Shown: positions 50,337-59,740 of the stretch, in pieces | Layout: each line of letters opens with the position of its first letter | How positions within the stretch are numbered: position 1 is the first letter of the stretch | From: Saccharomyces paradoxus | Taxonomy: Eukaryota; Ascomycota; Saccharomycetes; Saccharomycetales; Saccharomycetaceae | Assembly: GCF_002079055.1 (NCBI RefSeq) | Contig: NC_047497.1 | Span: 354,501 to 418,500 of the forward strand | Direction of reading: 5' to 3' | DNA: 64,000 nt | Notes under the pieces: model-generated | Databases searched by the model: none | What the model saw: only the letters and a program-made list of their open reading frames with translations | Told to the model about the DNA's origin: nothing | Position numbers and translations under genes: made by a program

Positions 50337-51193
50337 AAATATAATCATGTCACTTTTCGACGTACAGTTAAATATGAATGAGGGATGTTGCTTAATCGAC
50401 TCTAATAAATATTCGATGACTTTTTATCTTATGAAGTTCCGTTGCTTCTGTTTAGTCTGAATGTAAATAAAAACCGGCGAAAATTGACGATACGACATGC
50501 AATCAACCAAAAATCAACAATCCAAAAACCATTGCTCGTAATTGCTTTTGGGTTTCTGAACCCTGGTATATTTGAAACATTTTATCATTGGATGAATTTG
50601 CTTCTCCTCTTTCACAGACATCACTTATAAGTTAGTCAAACGTCGTGTACCTCTTTAAGCTCTGAGAAAACTTCTTGACCACATTAGTAGTCAGTGACAC
50701 TCTAAACATATAAAACTACCAAATCAATACTGGAATTTTTTAAAATTAAGCCGCTGAAACGGCGTACTTGGAACAATACCAACAAATCTACCATATTAAA
50801 CATCGTTTCCTCATCTTCACGATATACGTTACACTCCTCATCATAAACTTCATTATAGTTAATTCAATTATGACTATGTATGAAATTTTGTAGCGCCCCT
50901 GTTTCTTTGGGGATCCTACAAATCAATCAACCAGCTCGTAATTGTGTGAGAACCGATTGCTGATTCTGCGCATTTATGCATAATTATTGTCCTCCAGTAG
51001 TTGCCTTGGTTTGGTTATGCAGGAATTTTCAGTAGTCATTTTTTTAAGCAACAAATGACTTAAACCTACACATGTTTCTTAGACAAAGTACATACGCAAA
51101 TAAGATAGCAGACAAAGCATTAATATAATAACAAGTCCTTGTTATTCTTATTTTTATCGTCCTTTTTCTGTTTTCCGCTCGGGTGACGACAGT

Positions 51194-51697
51194 TCAAATC
51201 TCTTCCTTTGGCGGTTGATTCAGTAATTCTTCAATTATTTGAGAGAGTCCTAACGGCCTAGTCATGCATGAGAATCTTTTAACCACCTTCCCATTTCGGT
51301 CTATCAAAAACTTTTCAAAATTCCACTTTATCATTTTTATTCCAGATTTCCCGCTCACTGAGTTTTTTAAGAACTTGTAGACAGGATCTTGCTTTTGCCC
51401 ATTACAACGGATCTTATGTAGGATAGGGAAGGTCACACCGAATTTATTCTGACAAAACTTATTGATCTCCTCATCCTTCTCAAACTCTTGATTTCCAAAT
51501 TGACCGCAAGGAAAGGCCACGATCATCAGACCATGTGATTTGTATTTTTCGTACAAGTACTCTAATTCCTTATATTGTGGTGTGAATGCACCATGAGATG
51601 CTACATTAACTATCAGTACCACTTTGTTACGCAAGGAGCTAAAGGGGAATGGATTTCCATCTTCATCTATGGGCGCAAAAGAATAAAATTCTTGCAT
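51194..51697 (-). CDS. GPX1: Gpx1, glutathione peroxidase-like protein lacking the peroxidatic cysteine
   Basis: This 167-aa protein is the Gpx1-type phospholipid-hydroperoxide peroxidase, a thioredoxin-fold enzyme. Family motifs are VASHGAFTP (32-40), FPCGQFGNQEF (62-72) and the WNFEKF signature near 125. In S. cerevisiae the first motif is ASHCAFTP with Cys36 as peroxidatic residue; here codon 36 is GGT (Gly), one base from TGT. The second-motif C64 and the resolving C82 remain. The ORF is otherwise full-length and open, so the protein may be made but should lack the usual peroxidase chemistry. The gene has candidate STREs and a Ty5 element in its upstream region. The ATG is at 51695-51697. 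Confidence 0.95.
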   Translation of the reverse strand: MQEFYSFAPIDEDGNPFPFSSLRNKVVLIVNVASHGAFTPQYKELEYLYEKYKSHGLMIVAFPCGQFGNQEFEKDEEINKFCQNKFGVTFPILHKIRCNGQKQDPVYKFLKNSVSGKSGIKMIKWNFEKFLIDRNGKVVKRFSCMTRPLGLSQIIEELLNQPPKEEI

Positions 51698-51940
51698 CGA
51701 AACTTATATAGTGTTCCTTGGTTGATGTTCCTTGTGCCGAATTACGATTAGAGAAACTCGCTGTGCACAATACCACCTACATGACTAAATTCTGTCTGTA
51801 CACTACTTACTGTATTATATAATCACTGTAGATGTGTTAACTGTAAGCACTCTCTGTAGCAAAGGTGAGTCCGGATTTAAGCACTTATGGACGTGGCAAA
51901 CGAGGGATGACTCGCTTACCCTATAAAAATAGGGAACAGA

Positions 51941-52000
51941 AGGGGAAAAGGAACTACGGAGAAGTTCCACATGAAGACGGTAGTGGGGAATGTCGAGGGG
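51941..52000 (+). promoter_or_regulatory. Two STRE elements upstream of GPX1
   Basis: AGGGG occurs at 51941-51945 and 51996-52000, about 245 and 300 bp upstream of the GPX1 ATG. The second ends 12 bp before the Ty5 LTR, so the insertion left both sites on the GPX1 side. Confidence 0.5.
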
Positions 52001-52007
52001 GATACTG

Positions 52008-52012
52008 TCGTA
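52008..52012. repeat. Ty5 target-site duplication, left copy
   Basis: TCGTA directly precedes the 5' LTR and is repeated exactly at 57389-57393 after the 3' LTR, the 5-bp duplication expected of Ty integration. Confidence 0.95.
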
Positions 52013-52263
52013 TGTTGAATGTGATAACCCAAAAGCATGATATGGGTAATGTTTCAGTACTGTTTCAGAATTGTTTCAGTAATGTTTTAGACAAGGAAAA
52101 CATAGAGCAGCAAACCTCCGATCCGACAGTACTTAAGAAACCATAGTTTCTGTGTACAAGAGTAGTACCTATGTAATTCTTACATTTACATAACATATAG
52201 AAAGGTCCAATAAACTTACAACATTATGACATATAAGCTAGATCGTAATTCACTACGTCAACA
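52013..52263 (+). repeat. Ty5 5' LTR
   Basis: 251 bp, TGTTG...CAACA. It contains three TGTTTCA motifs (52050, 52061, 52072), the inverse of the pheromone response element TGAAACA. Ty5 transcription is known to be induced by mating pheromone. The Gag-Pol ATG is inside the LTR at 52226. Confidence 0.97.
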
Positions 52264-55200
52264 GGTTATGAGCCCTGAGAGCAATGCTTCAGAGACCATA
52301 ATTAATCTATCTAATCCCAACAATTATAAACAGTGGCTGTACGGTATCGAGACCGCTGCTGAATATGCTAACGAATATATGAACGAATTCGTTCATACCG
52401 GAGATATCCAATCAATGAAAAGGGATTACAATCTCAGCGCGAATGATGAAAGCTTTGTCAAAACCGTATTTAACAGTTTCCTGGTAAAGCTCTACAAGAA
52501 AACTATCGTGGGTGAAGCTGCATGTGAAATGAACTGGATATGTGATGATTCACTTGGAAGGGTCTCTGCTTATGATATTTTCTCGCACTTCGAAGAAAAC
52601 TATAATGAAGTCACTATTGGATCCAGGCTTACTCTTATAGAGGACTTACCAAATATATCCTCCAAGCCTGTAGATGAAATCGCTTCCTTTTTGAAAACCC
52701 TATTCACAATGCTTGAAGACAATAGCGAAGAACAGGACAAAAAGAAAAGACGCGATACCAATATCGCGTTGCTATTAATGACCTTCTTACCCGAGTTAAA
52801 GGAATCATTCCACGAGAAATTCGGTGACTCTAAAGCTCTTCAGCTGTCACAAGTCATTAGATTCTGTAAATTAAAGGCGTCATCGAATTCATTATCTTCA
52901 GTCTCAGATGCATTGGTTGCACAAGACAGAAGAAGCTATCAAAAGAAAGGAAATAAGGGATGTATGATTTGTGGGGCTGATCATCGCTTAAGCAACTGTT
53001 CTCTGCTTAAAAGAAGAATACCAGAAGCCAGAATCTTTAAATTATATCCTAATGACAAGACGAATAGATCTTCATCTGCTAGTGTTGCGATTCCTGACTA
53101 TGAAACGCAAGGCCAAACAGCAGGACAGATAACACCAAAGTCCTGGCTCTGTATGTTATCTTCGACCGTCCCAGCTACCAAATCCTCAGATTGGATTTTT
53201 GACACAGGATGTACTTCACACATGTGCCACGACCGTTCTATGTTCTCATCATTTACTAGATCCTCTAAGAAAGACTTTGTCAGAGGAGTCGGCGGTTCCA
53301 TACCCATCATGGGCTCCGGGACTGTAAACATCGGCACTGTTCAATTAAATGACGTATCCTACGTCCCTGATTTACCAGTCAACCTAATATCCATTTGGAA
53401 ACTATGTGCTAAATCCAACTCTTCTGTTACGTTCACAAAAGAGGGTGTCACTGTGAAATCACCTGATGACGTGATTTCTACGGCTGGGAAGTTAAACAAT
53501 TATCTGTACATTTTCGATGATCTTACGCCCGTAACTACCTTCTCTTCGCAAAATTACTTCTGCTCTAAAACATTGGATTCATCTAAAATGATAACTTCCG
53601 CAGCGTTTCATACCGTTGCAGATAAAATGTTGTCGCAACACATTTCTCCCACTGCTCTCCCGGTAAAATGGCATGCTCGTATGGGCCATCCCGGAGCAGA
53701 TATTTACAATTCCTTGGCTAGAACTCTGCGTTTTCCAAAATTTAAGACGGCTGAATACACTATTTGTCCTACCTGCTCACTAGCAAAAGGAATCATCAAA
53801 AAGGGTAAAGTCTCGCTCAAAAAATATACCCAACCTCTTCAAATGGTACAGGCTGATCTCTGTGGTGGGTTTCGCTACCAAGAGTTTCAGTCAAATAAAT
53901 ATTTTCTTACTATCCGTGATGCCTATAGTCGCTACTACTCTGTAATACATTTAAAATCCAAAGCAGACGCTCCGATAAAATTCATGGAATGGATCAACGA
54001 AACCGAACAATACTTTAGCTCCCGGGGTGGATTCAAAGTCGGATCTGTTCGTACAGACAATGGTACAGAATTCGTAAATAAAAATCTTCATGCGTTTTTT
54101 AAATCTAAAGGAATAGAGCATCAGTTAACTATTCCATATCATAGTTATCAAAATGGTGCTGTTGAACGTGCACATCGTACCATCGAAGAACGCACTCGTT
54201 GTCTCCTTATCGGGGGGCGTGTTCCTCCGTCCTTGTGGTCTGAAGCTGTTTCTTGCGCAGTCTATTTAATCAATAGGTCCCCTGTAGTGTCCAAAAATAA
54301 CAGTATCCCATACTGCCGGTGGTTCAACATCCCCGCAAAAGATTTCGGTATCGCACATCTTCGAATTTTTGGATGTACAGCATACGCAACCTTACAACCT
54401 AGTCTTCGAGACGGCAAACTTGCCCCAACTGTCATATCTGGTGTTATGGTTGGCTATGACTCTAACCATCGAGGATACAGGATTTATCATCCCGAAACTG
54501 GCCGCATCTTTGTGAGCAGTCAAGTTCGATTTGACGAACACATGTTTCCTCTTGCTGATACAGAGGCAGTTCACGTCTCTCACGACTTTGCCACTTCCGC
54601 TATTGGGGGGGTGTCCAAATATCCTGAAACAGGGTCAACCGTCTCTGCTCCAAAGAACGACGGATCTGACTTGGCAAATTTGCCAATAACTGTTCCCAAA
54701 AATGTAAATCAACCAGCACATAAACCTAATACCAGTAACATCTCTTCCTCTGATGATGATGAGGATATTTCAATGGAAATCGAAATGGAAAAACCTATCC
54801 CTGAGTGTAACCAAGACAACTTACCAAACTCCGGATGTCCACCAACAAGGATACAACATTCTAACTTTGAATCCTTACCAACCGTGTCTACCGAAGACGA
54901 AACTAATTCTTCTATGGAGAAAACTCCTGAAAGAGTTCCAGCGGCACTAACTTATCGAGAAATTCCAAAATCATCCGATTCAGAATATATTCCGACATGC
55001 CGAAATAGAACTAGACGTGTTAAAAGAACTAATAAGAAACCAACGCGATCCCGCGAAATAGAAATATATGATATATCACGTCCAAACGTAATATCGAGTG
55101 ACAACTTACCTGAAGTTAGAAGTGCCAAGCAAAGAAAGACGGTGTCCAATACAAATGATACTGTAGCAAGGACAAATAGACTTCCAACCGTGCTACGAAC

Positions 55201-57106
55201 TCTAGACTCAAACAACATTGACACGCTGCATGTTGCCAGTACTGGTGAAGAAGTGTCCATCGAAAGACTTTCAAGCATGGCTCTTCAGGAAGCGAAGAAC
55301 AATTCCGCCAGAACTAATCAAGCTAATTCTCTTACTGATTGGTTTCCAGTAGGCGCAATGCCGATACCTGACCAGAGGTATCTATCCGTTCACGATGGAA
55401 CATATATCAGCGACTCACAAGATGTGGGTGATACTGACCTCACTCCTGCTGTAACCAGGCTAGTTACTGAAGAGAATTCAATCGAATCTCCTCCATCGTT
55501 GGATTCATCGCCTCCAAATACCTCATTTAACGCGGCTCTAACTGCTATTATCCATAGCACAAAAAAAGGAAACCCGAAAACCTATGCCCAAGCAATGGGA
55601 AGGCCTGACTTTCAAGAATGGCACAACGCATGCCTCAAGGAACTTTCCGCGTTCAAAGATCACAATACGTACAAATTGGTGTCTCTTCCAAAGCAAAGAA
55701 GAGCTCTTGGATCGCGCTGGGTATTCACAATAAAAGACTCCGGGACGTACAAAGCTCGCCTTGTCGCCCAAGGACATACTCAAAAGGCTGGTATTGACTA
55801 TCAAGAAACTTTTGCACCAGTCATTCGATATGACTCTGTTAGATTATTTCTGGCCCTTGCTAGCTGCCTCAAACTAATAGTATATCAGATGGACGTTGAC
55901 ACCGCGTTTCTAAACTCAAAAATGAATGAGCCGGTATACGTAAAACAACCACCCGGATTTATTAATGAAAGTAATCCCGACTATGTATGGGAACTATACG
56001 GCGGTATGTATGGACTCAAGCAAGCCCCATTACTATGGAACGAACATATCAACAATACTCTTCAAAAGATTGGTTTTCGTCGACATGAAGGCGAACATGG
56101 CTTATACTTTCGTTCCACATCTGATGGTCCCATCTACATTGCCCTATACGTAGACGACTTACTTGTTGCTGCTCCCTCTCCGAAAATATATGACAGGGTT
56201 AAGCAGAAACTAACGAAGTTATACTCAATGAAGGATCTAGGTAAAGTTGACAAATTCCTCGGTCTTAACATTAATCAATTTTCAAATGGAGACATCACTC
56301 TCTCACTTCAAGACTATATTGCTAAAGCTGCATCTGAAAGCGAAATAAACATATGTAAGCCTACACAGACTCCGCTCTGTGACTCAAAGCCTCTTTTCGA
56401 AACAACTTCCCCGCACCTAAAGGACATCACTCCTTATCAGAGCATAGTTGGACAGCTTCTCTTTTGTGCAAATACTGGTCGTCCTGACATATCTTATCCG
56501 GTCTCACTACTCTCCAGGTTTCTTCGCGAACCTCGCGCAATCCATTTGGAGTCTGCTCGACGAGTTCTACGGTACCTATATACCACCAGAAGTATGTGTC
56601 TCAAGTATCGTTCTGGATCTCTGTTGGCACTAACTGTATATTGTGATGCATCTCATGGAGCAATTCACGATCTCCCACACTCTACTGGGGGGTACGTGAC
56701 TCTACTTGCTGGTGCTCCAGTTACGTGGTCATCAAAGAAACTCAAGGGTGTGATTCCTGTATCATCTACTGAGGCAGAATACATTACTGCAAGTGAAACT
56801 GTCATGGAGATAGAATGGATTCAAAACTTGTTTGAACACTTAGGCCAGCCACTTATCTCATCAACATTATACGTAGATAATGAACCTGCTATAAAACTAT
56901 CTAAACATCCTGTATTTCACACGAGAACAAAACACATTGCCTTGAGATATCACAAGCTAAGAAGTGCAGTGGCAGCAGGCATAATTACCATAGAGCATGT
57001 TATTACAAAGAGACAAGTTGCTGACATATTTACAAAAATCCTTCCAGCAGAATCATTCAAAGCACATAGGGCTGTCATGGTGAGGGAACCAGAAACTGCA
57101 AAATAA
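52226..57106 (+). CDS. Ty5 Gag-Pol polyprotein
   Basis: This single 1626-codon frame encodes, in order, a Gag region with a CCHC-type zinc knuckle (CMICGADHRLSNC), a protease (DTG), an integrase with HHCC and catalytic acidic motifs, the integrase C-terminal targeting domain with LDSSPP at 1092-1097, reverse transcriptase (YVDDLLV) and RNase H. LDSSPP is the motif known to bind host Sir4 and steer Ty5 to silent chromatin. Ty5 differs from Ty1, Ty2 and Ty4 in having Gag and Pol in one frame, which is what is seen here. Confidence 0.96.
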   Translation: MTYKLDRNSLRQQVMSPESNASETIINLSNPNNYKQWLYGIETAAEYANEYMNEFVHTGDIQSMKRDYNLSANDESFVKTVFNSFLVKLYKKTIVGEAACEMNWICDDSLGRVSAYDIFSHFEENYNEVTIGSRLTLIEDLPNISSKPVDEIASFLKTLFTMLEDNSEEQDKKKRRDTNIALLLMTFLPELKESFHEKFGDSKALQLSQVIRFCKLKASSNSLSSVSDALVAQDRRSYQKKGNKGCMICGADHRLSNCSLLKRRIPEARIFKLYPNDKTNRSSSASVAIPDYETQGQTAGQITPKSWLCMLSSTVPATKSSDWIFDTGCTSHMCHDRSMFSSFTRSSKKDFVRGVGGSIPIMGSGTVNIGTVQLNDVSYVPDLPVNLISIWKLCAKSNSSVTFTKEGVTVKSPDDVISTAGKLNNYLYIFDDLTPVTTFSSQNYFCSKTLDSSKMITSAAFHTVADKMLSQHISPTALPVKWHARMGHPGADIYNSLARTLRFPKFKTAEYTICPTCSLAKGIIKKGKVSLKKYTQPLQMVQADLCGGFRYQEFQSNKYFLTIRDAYSRYYSVIHLKSKADAPIKFMEWINETEQYFSSRGGFKVGSVRTDNGTEFVNKNLHAFFKSKGIEHQLTIPYHSYQNGAVERAHRTIEERTRCLLIGGRVPPSLWSEAVSCAVYLINRSPVVSKNNSIPYCRWFNIPAKDFGIAHLRIFGCTAYATLQPSLRDGKLAPTVISGVMVGYDSNHRGYRIYHPETGRIFVSSQVRFDEHMFPLADTEAVHVSHDFATSAIGGVSKYPETGSTVSAPKNDGSDLANLPITVPKNVNQPAHKPNTSNISSSDDDEDISMEIEMEKPIPECNQDNLPNSGCPPTRIQHSNFESLPTVSTEDETNSSMEKTPERVPAALTYREIPKSSDSEYIPTCRNRTRRVKRTNKKPTRSREIEIYDISRPNVISSDNLPEVRSAKQRKTVSNTNDTVARTNRLPTVLRTLDSNNIDTLHVASTGEEVSIERLSSMALQEAKNNSARTNQANSLTDWFPVGAMPIPDQRYLSVHDGTYISDSQDVGDTDLTPAVTRLVTEENSIESPPSLDSSPPNTSFNAALTAIIHSTKKGNPKTYAQAMGRPDFQEWHNACLKELSAFKDHNTYKLVSLPKQRRALGSRWVFTIKDSGTYKARLVAQGHTQKAGIDYQETFAPVIRYDSVRLFLALASCLKLIVYQMDVDTAFLNSKMNEPVYVKQPPGFINESNPDYVWELYGGMYGLKQAPLLWNEHINNTLQKIGFRRHEGEHGLYFRSTSDGPIYIALYVDDLLVAAPSPKIYDRVKQKLTKLYSMKDLGKVDKFLGLNINQFSNGDITLSLQDYIAKAASESEINICKPTQTPLCDSKPLFETTSPHLKDITPYQSIVGQLLFCANTGRPDISYPVSLLSRFLREPRAIHLESARRVLRYLYTTRSMCLKYRSGSLLALTVYCDASHGAIHDLPHSTGGYVTLLAGAPVTWSSKKLKGVIPVSSTEAEYITASETVMEIEWIQNLFEHLGQPLISSTLYVDNEPAIKLSKHPVFHTRTKHIALRYHKLRSAVAAGIITIEHVITKRQVADIFTKILPAESFKAHRAVMVREPETAK
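52264..52277 (+). other. Ty5 primer-binding site
   Basis: GGTTATGAGCCCTG follows the 5' LTR directly and is complementary to the anticodon stem-loop of initiator tRNA-Met. Ty5 is known to prime from this internal part of the tRNA, not the 3' end. Confidence 0.9.
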
Positions 57107-57130
57107 CCACTCTCATGCGTATTCAGTTAT

Positions 57131-57137
57131 GGGGGGA
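57131..57137 (+). other. Ty5 polypurine tract
   Basis: GGGGGGA lies directly before the 3' LTR, in the position of the plus-strand primer. Confidence 0.7.
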
Positions 57138-57388
57138 TGTTGAATGTGATAACCCAAAAGCATGATATGGGTAATGTTTCAGTACTGTTTCAGAATTGTT
57201 TCAGTAATGTTTTAGACAAGGAAAACATAGAGCAGCAAACCTCCGATCCGACAGTACTTAAGAAACCATAGTTTCTGTGTACAAGAGTAGTACCTATGTA
57301 ATTCTTACATTTACATAACATATAGAAAGGTCCAATAAACTTACAACATTATGACATATAAGCTAGATCGTAATTCACTACGTCAACA
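57138..57388 (+). repeat. Ty5 3' LTR
   Basis: 251 bp, apparently identical to the 5' LTR by eye over the whole length. It is followed by the second TCGTA target copy (57389-57393). It ends 47 bp from the PAN3 stop codon. Confidence 0.97.
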
Positions 57389-57435
57389 TCGTACACTTAA
57401 AATATATGTATGTATCTGCACTATTTAGTCTTGTT

Positions 57436-59478
57436 TTATTGGGTGATGGATCTAAAGGTGGATTCTATTAAGTCCTTCAACTCCTTATAGGATATAATGA
57501 TACAGTTTAACTCGTCAGGCGTTACCAACATTAATTTTTCTTGAATACCGGCATCTAATTTGTTCAAACACCTTAATACATGAGTTAAGTCCATTATTGG
57601 TTTCCCATTTGAATCGACTTGATGGAATACGTAGTCATAGAATAGTATAATAGGAAATTTGGTGCCAGATTCAGACCAATTTATGTCTATTCTCGATTCG
57701 ATTCTACCAAATATGCAATTTAGCTTATTGATCAGTCTAAATAATCTGCCATTTTCTAGCTCTCTTGATAGGACGGACTCCATGTATTCTGTATAGGTTT
57801 GTGACGACTCCAAGACCATGAACATTTTGTCATAAAAGTGACTAGCAAGGTCATGAACGTTCTTTTTTGAATCGCCACTGTCTGACAGTAGATACTTGAG
57901 TACATCCTTGAACTTATCATCGATCTGTCTCATGTCATCAATTAATTGAGGGGATATTTCATCCAGTCGGTGTTCTCTAGGGGTAGTATTGTTGTTAGAG
58001 TTTTCAATATTAATTGATAGGTCAAATAATAGCTGTCCTAGATATTTGTAGTCCAGCTGTTGTTGTCTCTCTATGGTACTCCCGCTAGAAGACACCACCG
58101 CATCAGTATCGTCATTGAACAAAAGATCAATAAAGTTGCAATGCGATAATTTAATTCTACCTGGGTCCCCAGTAATTAAGACCTTCCTCCAGTTTAAGGT
58201 ATCGCCAATGCTTAAGTTTTGTGAATGGATAGAATTTATCACATTAGTGAGTTGAACTAAATATATCCATAGATAATTATTGGTTATTGGAAATTTAGGG
58301 AAATTAACAAAATGATAATCGTACAAAGATAGCGAGTTTGGGTAGTAATCGAAGATTAAACAAATAGAGAGATCACCAAATTTGGTAGTTTGAAAAATGT
58401 CCCTAAACTTTATCAAATTTGTACAATTAACCTTTGACCATATCTGATATATTTTGGATATTTTGTTTGGATTCATTGACTTATCGATATTAGGAAGTCT
58501 TTTCAAAACATACGCCTTACCATCATAGTTAGAAAAAACTTTGAACAGGGTAGTTTTGTTTAAAAAGTCGTTATTATTGAAGTTCAGTGGAACCAAATTA
58601 AAATAATCTTGCACAATGCTTGGTATAACTTTACCTGAAGGGGGGAAAACCTGCAAAATTGATAAGTTTTTCTTGGTCAAATCTTCTCTAATATTGTTAG
58701 GAATGAAAAGCTGATCCGCGGACCTTTCATTAGGTTTTAATAATGATTTCAATGATGATGGCTGTTCAGGGGCATACAGATGGTACTGTAGAAGGCTGTG
58801 AGGAGGCGGATAAATTCTCGGGTACTTAAGAGTGTTACTATCTATGGGCGGTGGTTGCATAGGAGGTGGCACGTTATTAGCAATACTCATATTGTTACTA
58901 TTATCATCATTGGCGCTCACATTAATGCCGCCGGAATTCGTAATGGACGGAAATGGGAAAGAAGAATGTGCATTTGTATTAGTATGAATTGAAGAAGTTG
59001 AAGAGGGAGTGAAAATGGGCGCATTGAAGGGGTCGTAATTGGAACTTGAAGCGGTAGTAGGTATTGATATGCTTATATTACTACTGTTGTTATTATTGTT
59101 CAACAACGAGCCATTAACCACCGGATTCGTCATCGGATTGACTGTGGAAGTAGTGACGGAAGTGGCTGCCATAGTGATGCTGCCAGTAGTATTCGTAGCA
59201 GCAGAGGTGGTGTTAGTCGCAGTGGCTAGGGAGTCACCACCGACTGTCATTGGGGTGAAACTTGCGGATACTTTAGCATTGAACTTGGGAACTGATGCCA
59301 TGGTTGGAGTTGTAGCCTCGCCTGCATCTATTAGAGGAGAGACGTCATTTATGGTAGTAACGGTAGCGTTATCACTATGCTTAAAAGGGCAACCTTCTTT
59401 CTCCTTCTTGCAGTAACCATAAATAGTGATATTTCTGCACGGAATGTCCTTCGCCCAATCAGGATTGATTTTGTCCAT
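57436..59478 (-). CDS. PAN3: Pan3, regulatory subunit of the Pan2-Pan3 deadenylase
   Basis: This 680-aa protein has an N-terminal CCCH zinc finger (C14, C23, C30, H34), a long low-complexity S/T/N-rich linker (about 40-230, where the PAM2-type Pab1-binding motif lies), a pseudokinase domain (about 270-530) and a C-terminal coiled coil plus knob (about 540-680). Pan3 dimers bring Pan2 nuclease to Pab1-bound poly(A) tails to trim them. S. cerevisiae Pan3 is 679 aa. The Ty5 3' LTR ends 47 bp past the stop codon, so any native 3' UTR beyond that is displaced. The ATG is at 59476-59478. Confidence 0.95.
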   Translation of the reverse strand: MDKINPDWAKDIPCRNITIYGYCKKEKEGCPFKHSDNATVTTINDVSPLIDAGEATTPTMASVPKFNAKVSASFTPMTVGGDSLATATNTTSAATNTTGSITMAATSVTTSTVNPMTNPVVNGSLLNNNNNSSNISISIPTTASSSNYDPFNAPIFTPSSTSSIHTNTNAHSSFPFPSITNSGGINVSANDDNSNNMSIANNVPPPMQPPPIDSNTLKYPRIYPPPHSLLQYHLYAPEQPSSLKSLLKPNERSADQLFIPNNIREDLTKKNLSILQVFPPSGKVIPSIVQDYFNLVPLNFNNNDFLNKTTLFKVFSNYDGKAYVLKRLPNIDKSMNPNKISKIYQIWSKVNCTNLIKFRDIFQTTKFGDLSICLIFDYYPNSLSLYDYHFVNFPKFPITNNYLWIYLVQLTNVINSIHSQNLSIGDTLNWRKVLITGDPGRIKLSHCNFIDLLFNDDTDAVVSSSGSTIERQQQLDYKYLGQLLFDLSINIENSNNNTTPREHRLDEISPQLIDDMRQIDDKFKDVLKYLLSDSGDSKKNVHDLASHFYDKMFMVLESSQTYTEYMESVLSRELENGRLFRLINKLNCIFGRIESRIDINWSESGTKFPIILFYDYVFHQVDSNGKPIMDLTHVLRCLNKLDAGIQEKLMLVTPDELNCIIISYKELKDLIESTFRSITQ

Positions 59479-59667
59479 GGCGTAAGATACGTCTGACCAG
59501 TCTTCAAGGCTTAACTCTGCTAAAACAGTGTTCCCGCTATTGTTATTATTGCTCTTTTAATTCATAAACCAAATAATTTAGTAGTTTAATTTAGGGTTAC
59601 CCTAACAAAATGCAATATGTAGGGAAGGGCATATAATCGCCTTAATATATATACGTGTATATATTCT

Positions 59668-59693
59668 TATATATATATATATATATATATATA
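59668..59693. repeat. TA dinucleotide microsatellite
   Basis: A TA run of about 26 bp between PAN3 and URA6, in the likely URA6 3' untranslated region or PAN3 promoter. Confidence 0.9.
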
Positions 59694-59740
59694 AATATCG
59701 CCGCAACTTATAGCGTGAACTATATAAAATGCGTATTAGT

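Larger units (their letters stand above)
49946..51193. other. Long convergent TCD2/GPX1 spacer
   Basis: This 1.25-kb region lies between the 3' ends of two convergent genes, where yeast usually has a few hundred bp. It contains an ARS-consensus-like core (50072-50080), a perfect 20-bp AT-rich palindrome (50317-50336) and an imperfect hairpin (50887-50922). I recognise no LTR, tRNA or snoRNA in it. A 62-codon ORF (50442-50630) is not supported. Confidence 0.55.
51698..52012. promoter_or_regulatory. GPX1 upstream region between gene and Ty5
   Basis: These 315 bp are all that remains between GPX1 and the Ty5 5' LTR. They contain two AGGGG stress elements and a CTATAAAAATAG palindromic TATA-like sequence (51921-51932). 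S. cerevisiae GPX1 responds to glucose starvation through Msn2/Msn4, which fits the STREs. A 93-codon frame starting at a GTG (51865) and running into the LTR is not a gene. Confidence 0.55.
52013..57388 (+). mobile_element. Ty5 LTR retrotransposon (Ty1/copia superfamily), looks whole
   Basis: This is a 5376-bp element with two 251-bp LTRs that look identical base for base, a 5-bp target duplication (TCGTA), a primer-binding site, a single long Gag-Pol frame and a purine tract before the 3' LTR. The LTR sequence, the frame that starts within the LTR, the 1626-aa length and the tRNA-iMet anticodon-type primer site are all hallmarks of Ty5, first described from S. paradoxus. It looks whole, with no evident break. 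Identical LTRs and an exact target duplication mean a recent insertion. It lies head-out from GPX1 and its end abuts PAN3. Confidence 0.97.

Noticed and set aside
51865-52146. 93-codon frame running from the GPX1 promoter into the Ty5 LTR
   Set aside because: It starts at GTG and exists only because of the Ty5 insertion junction.
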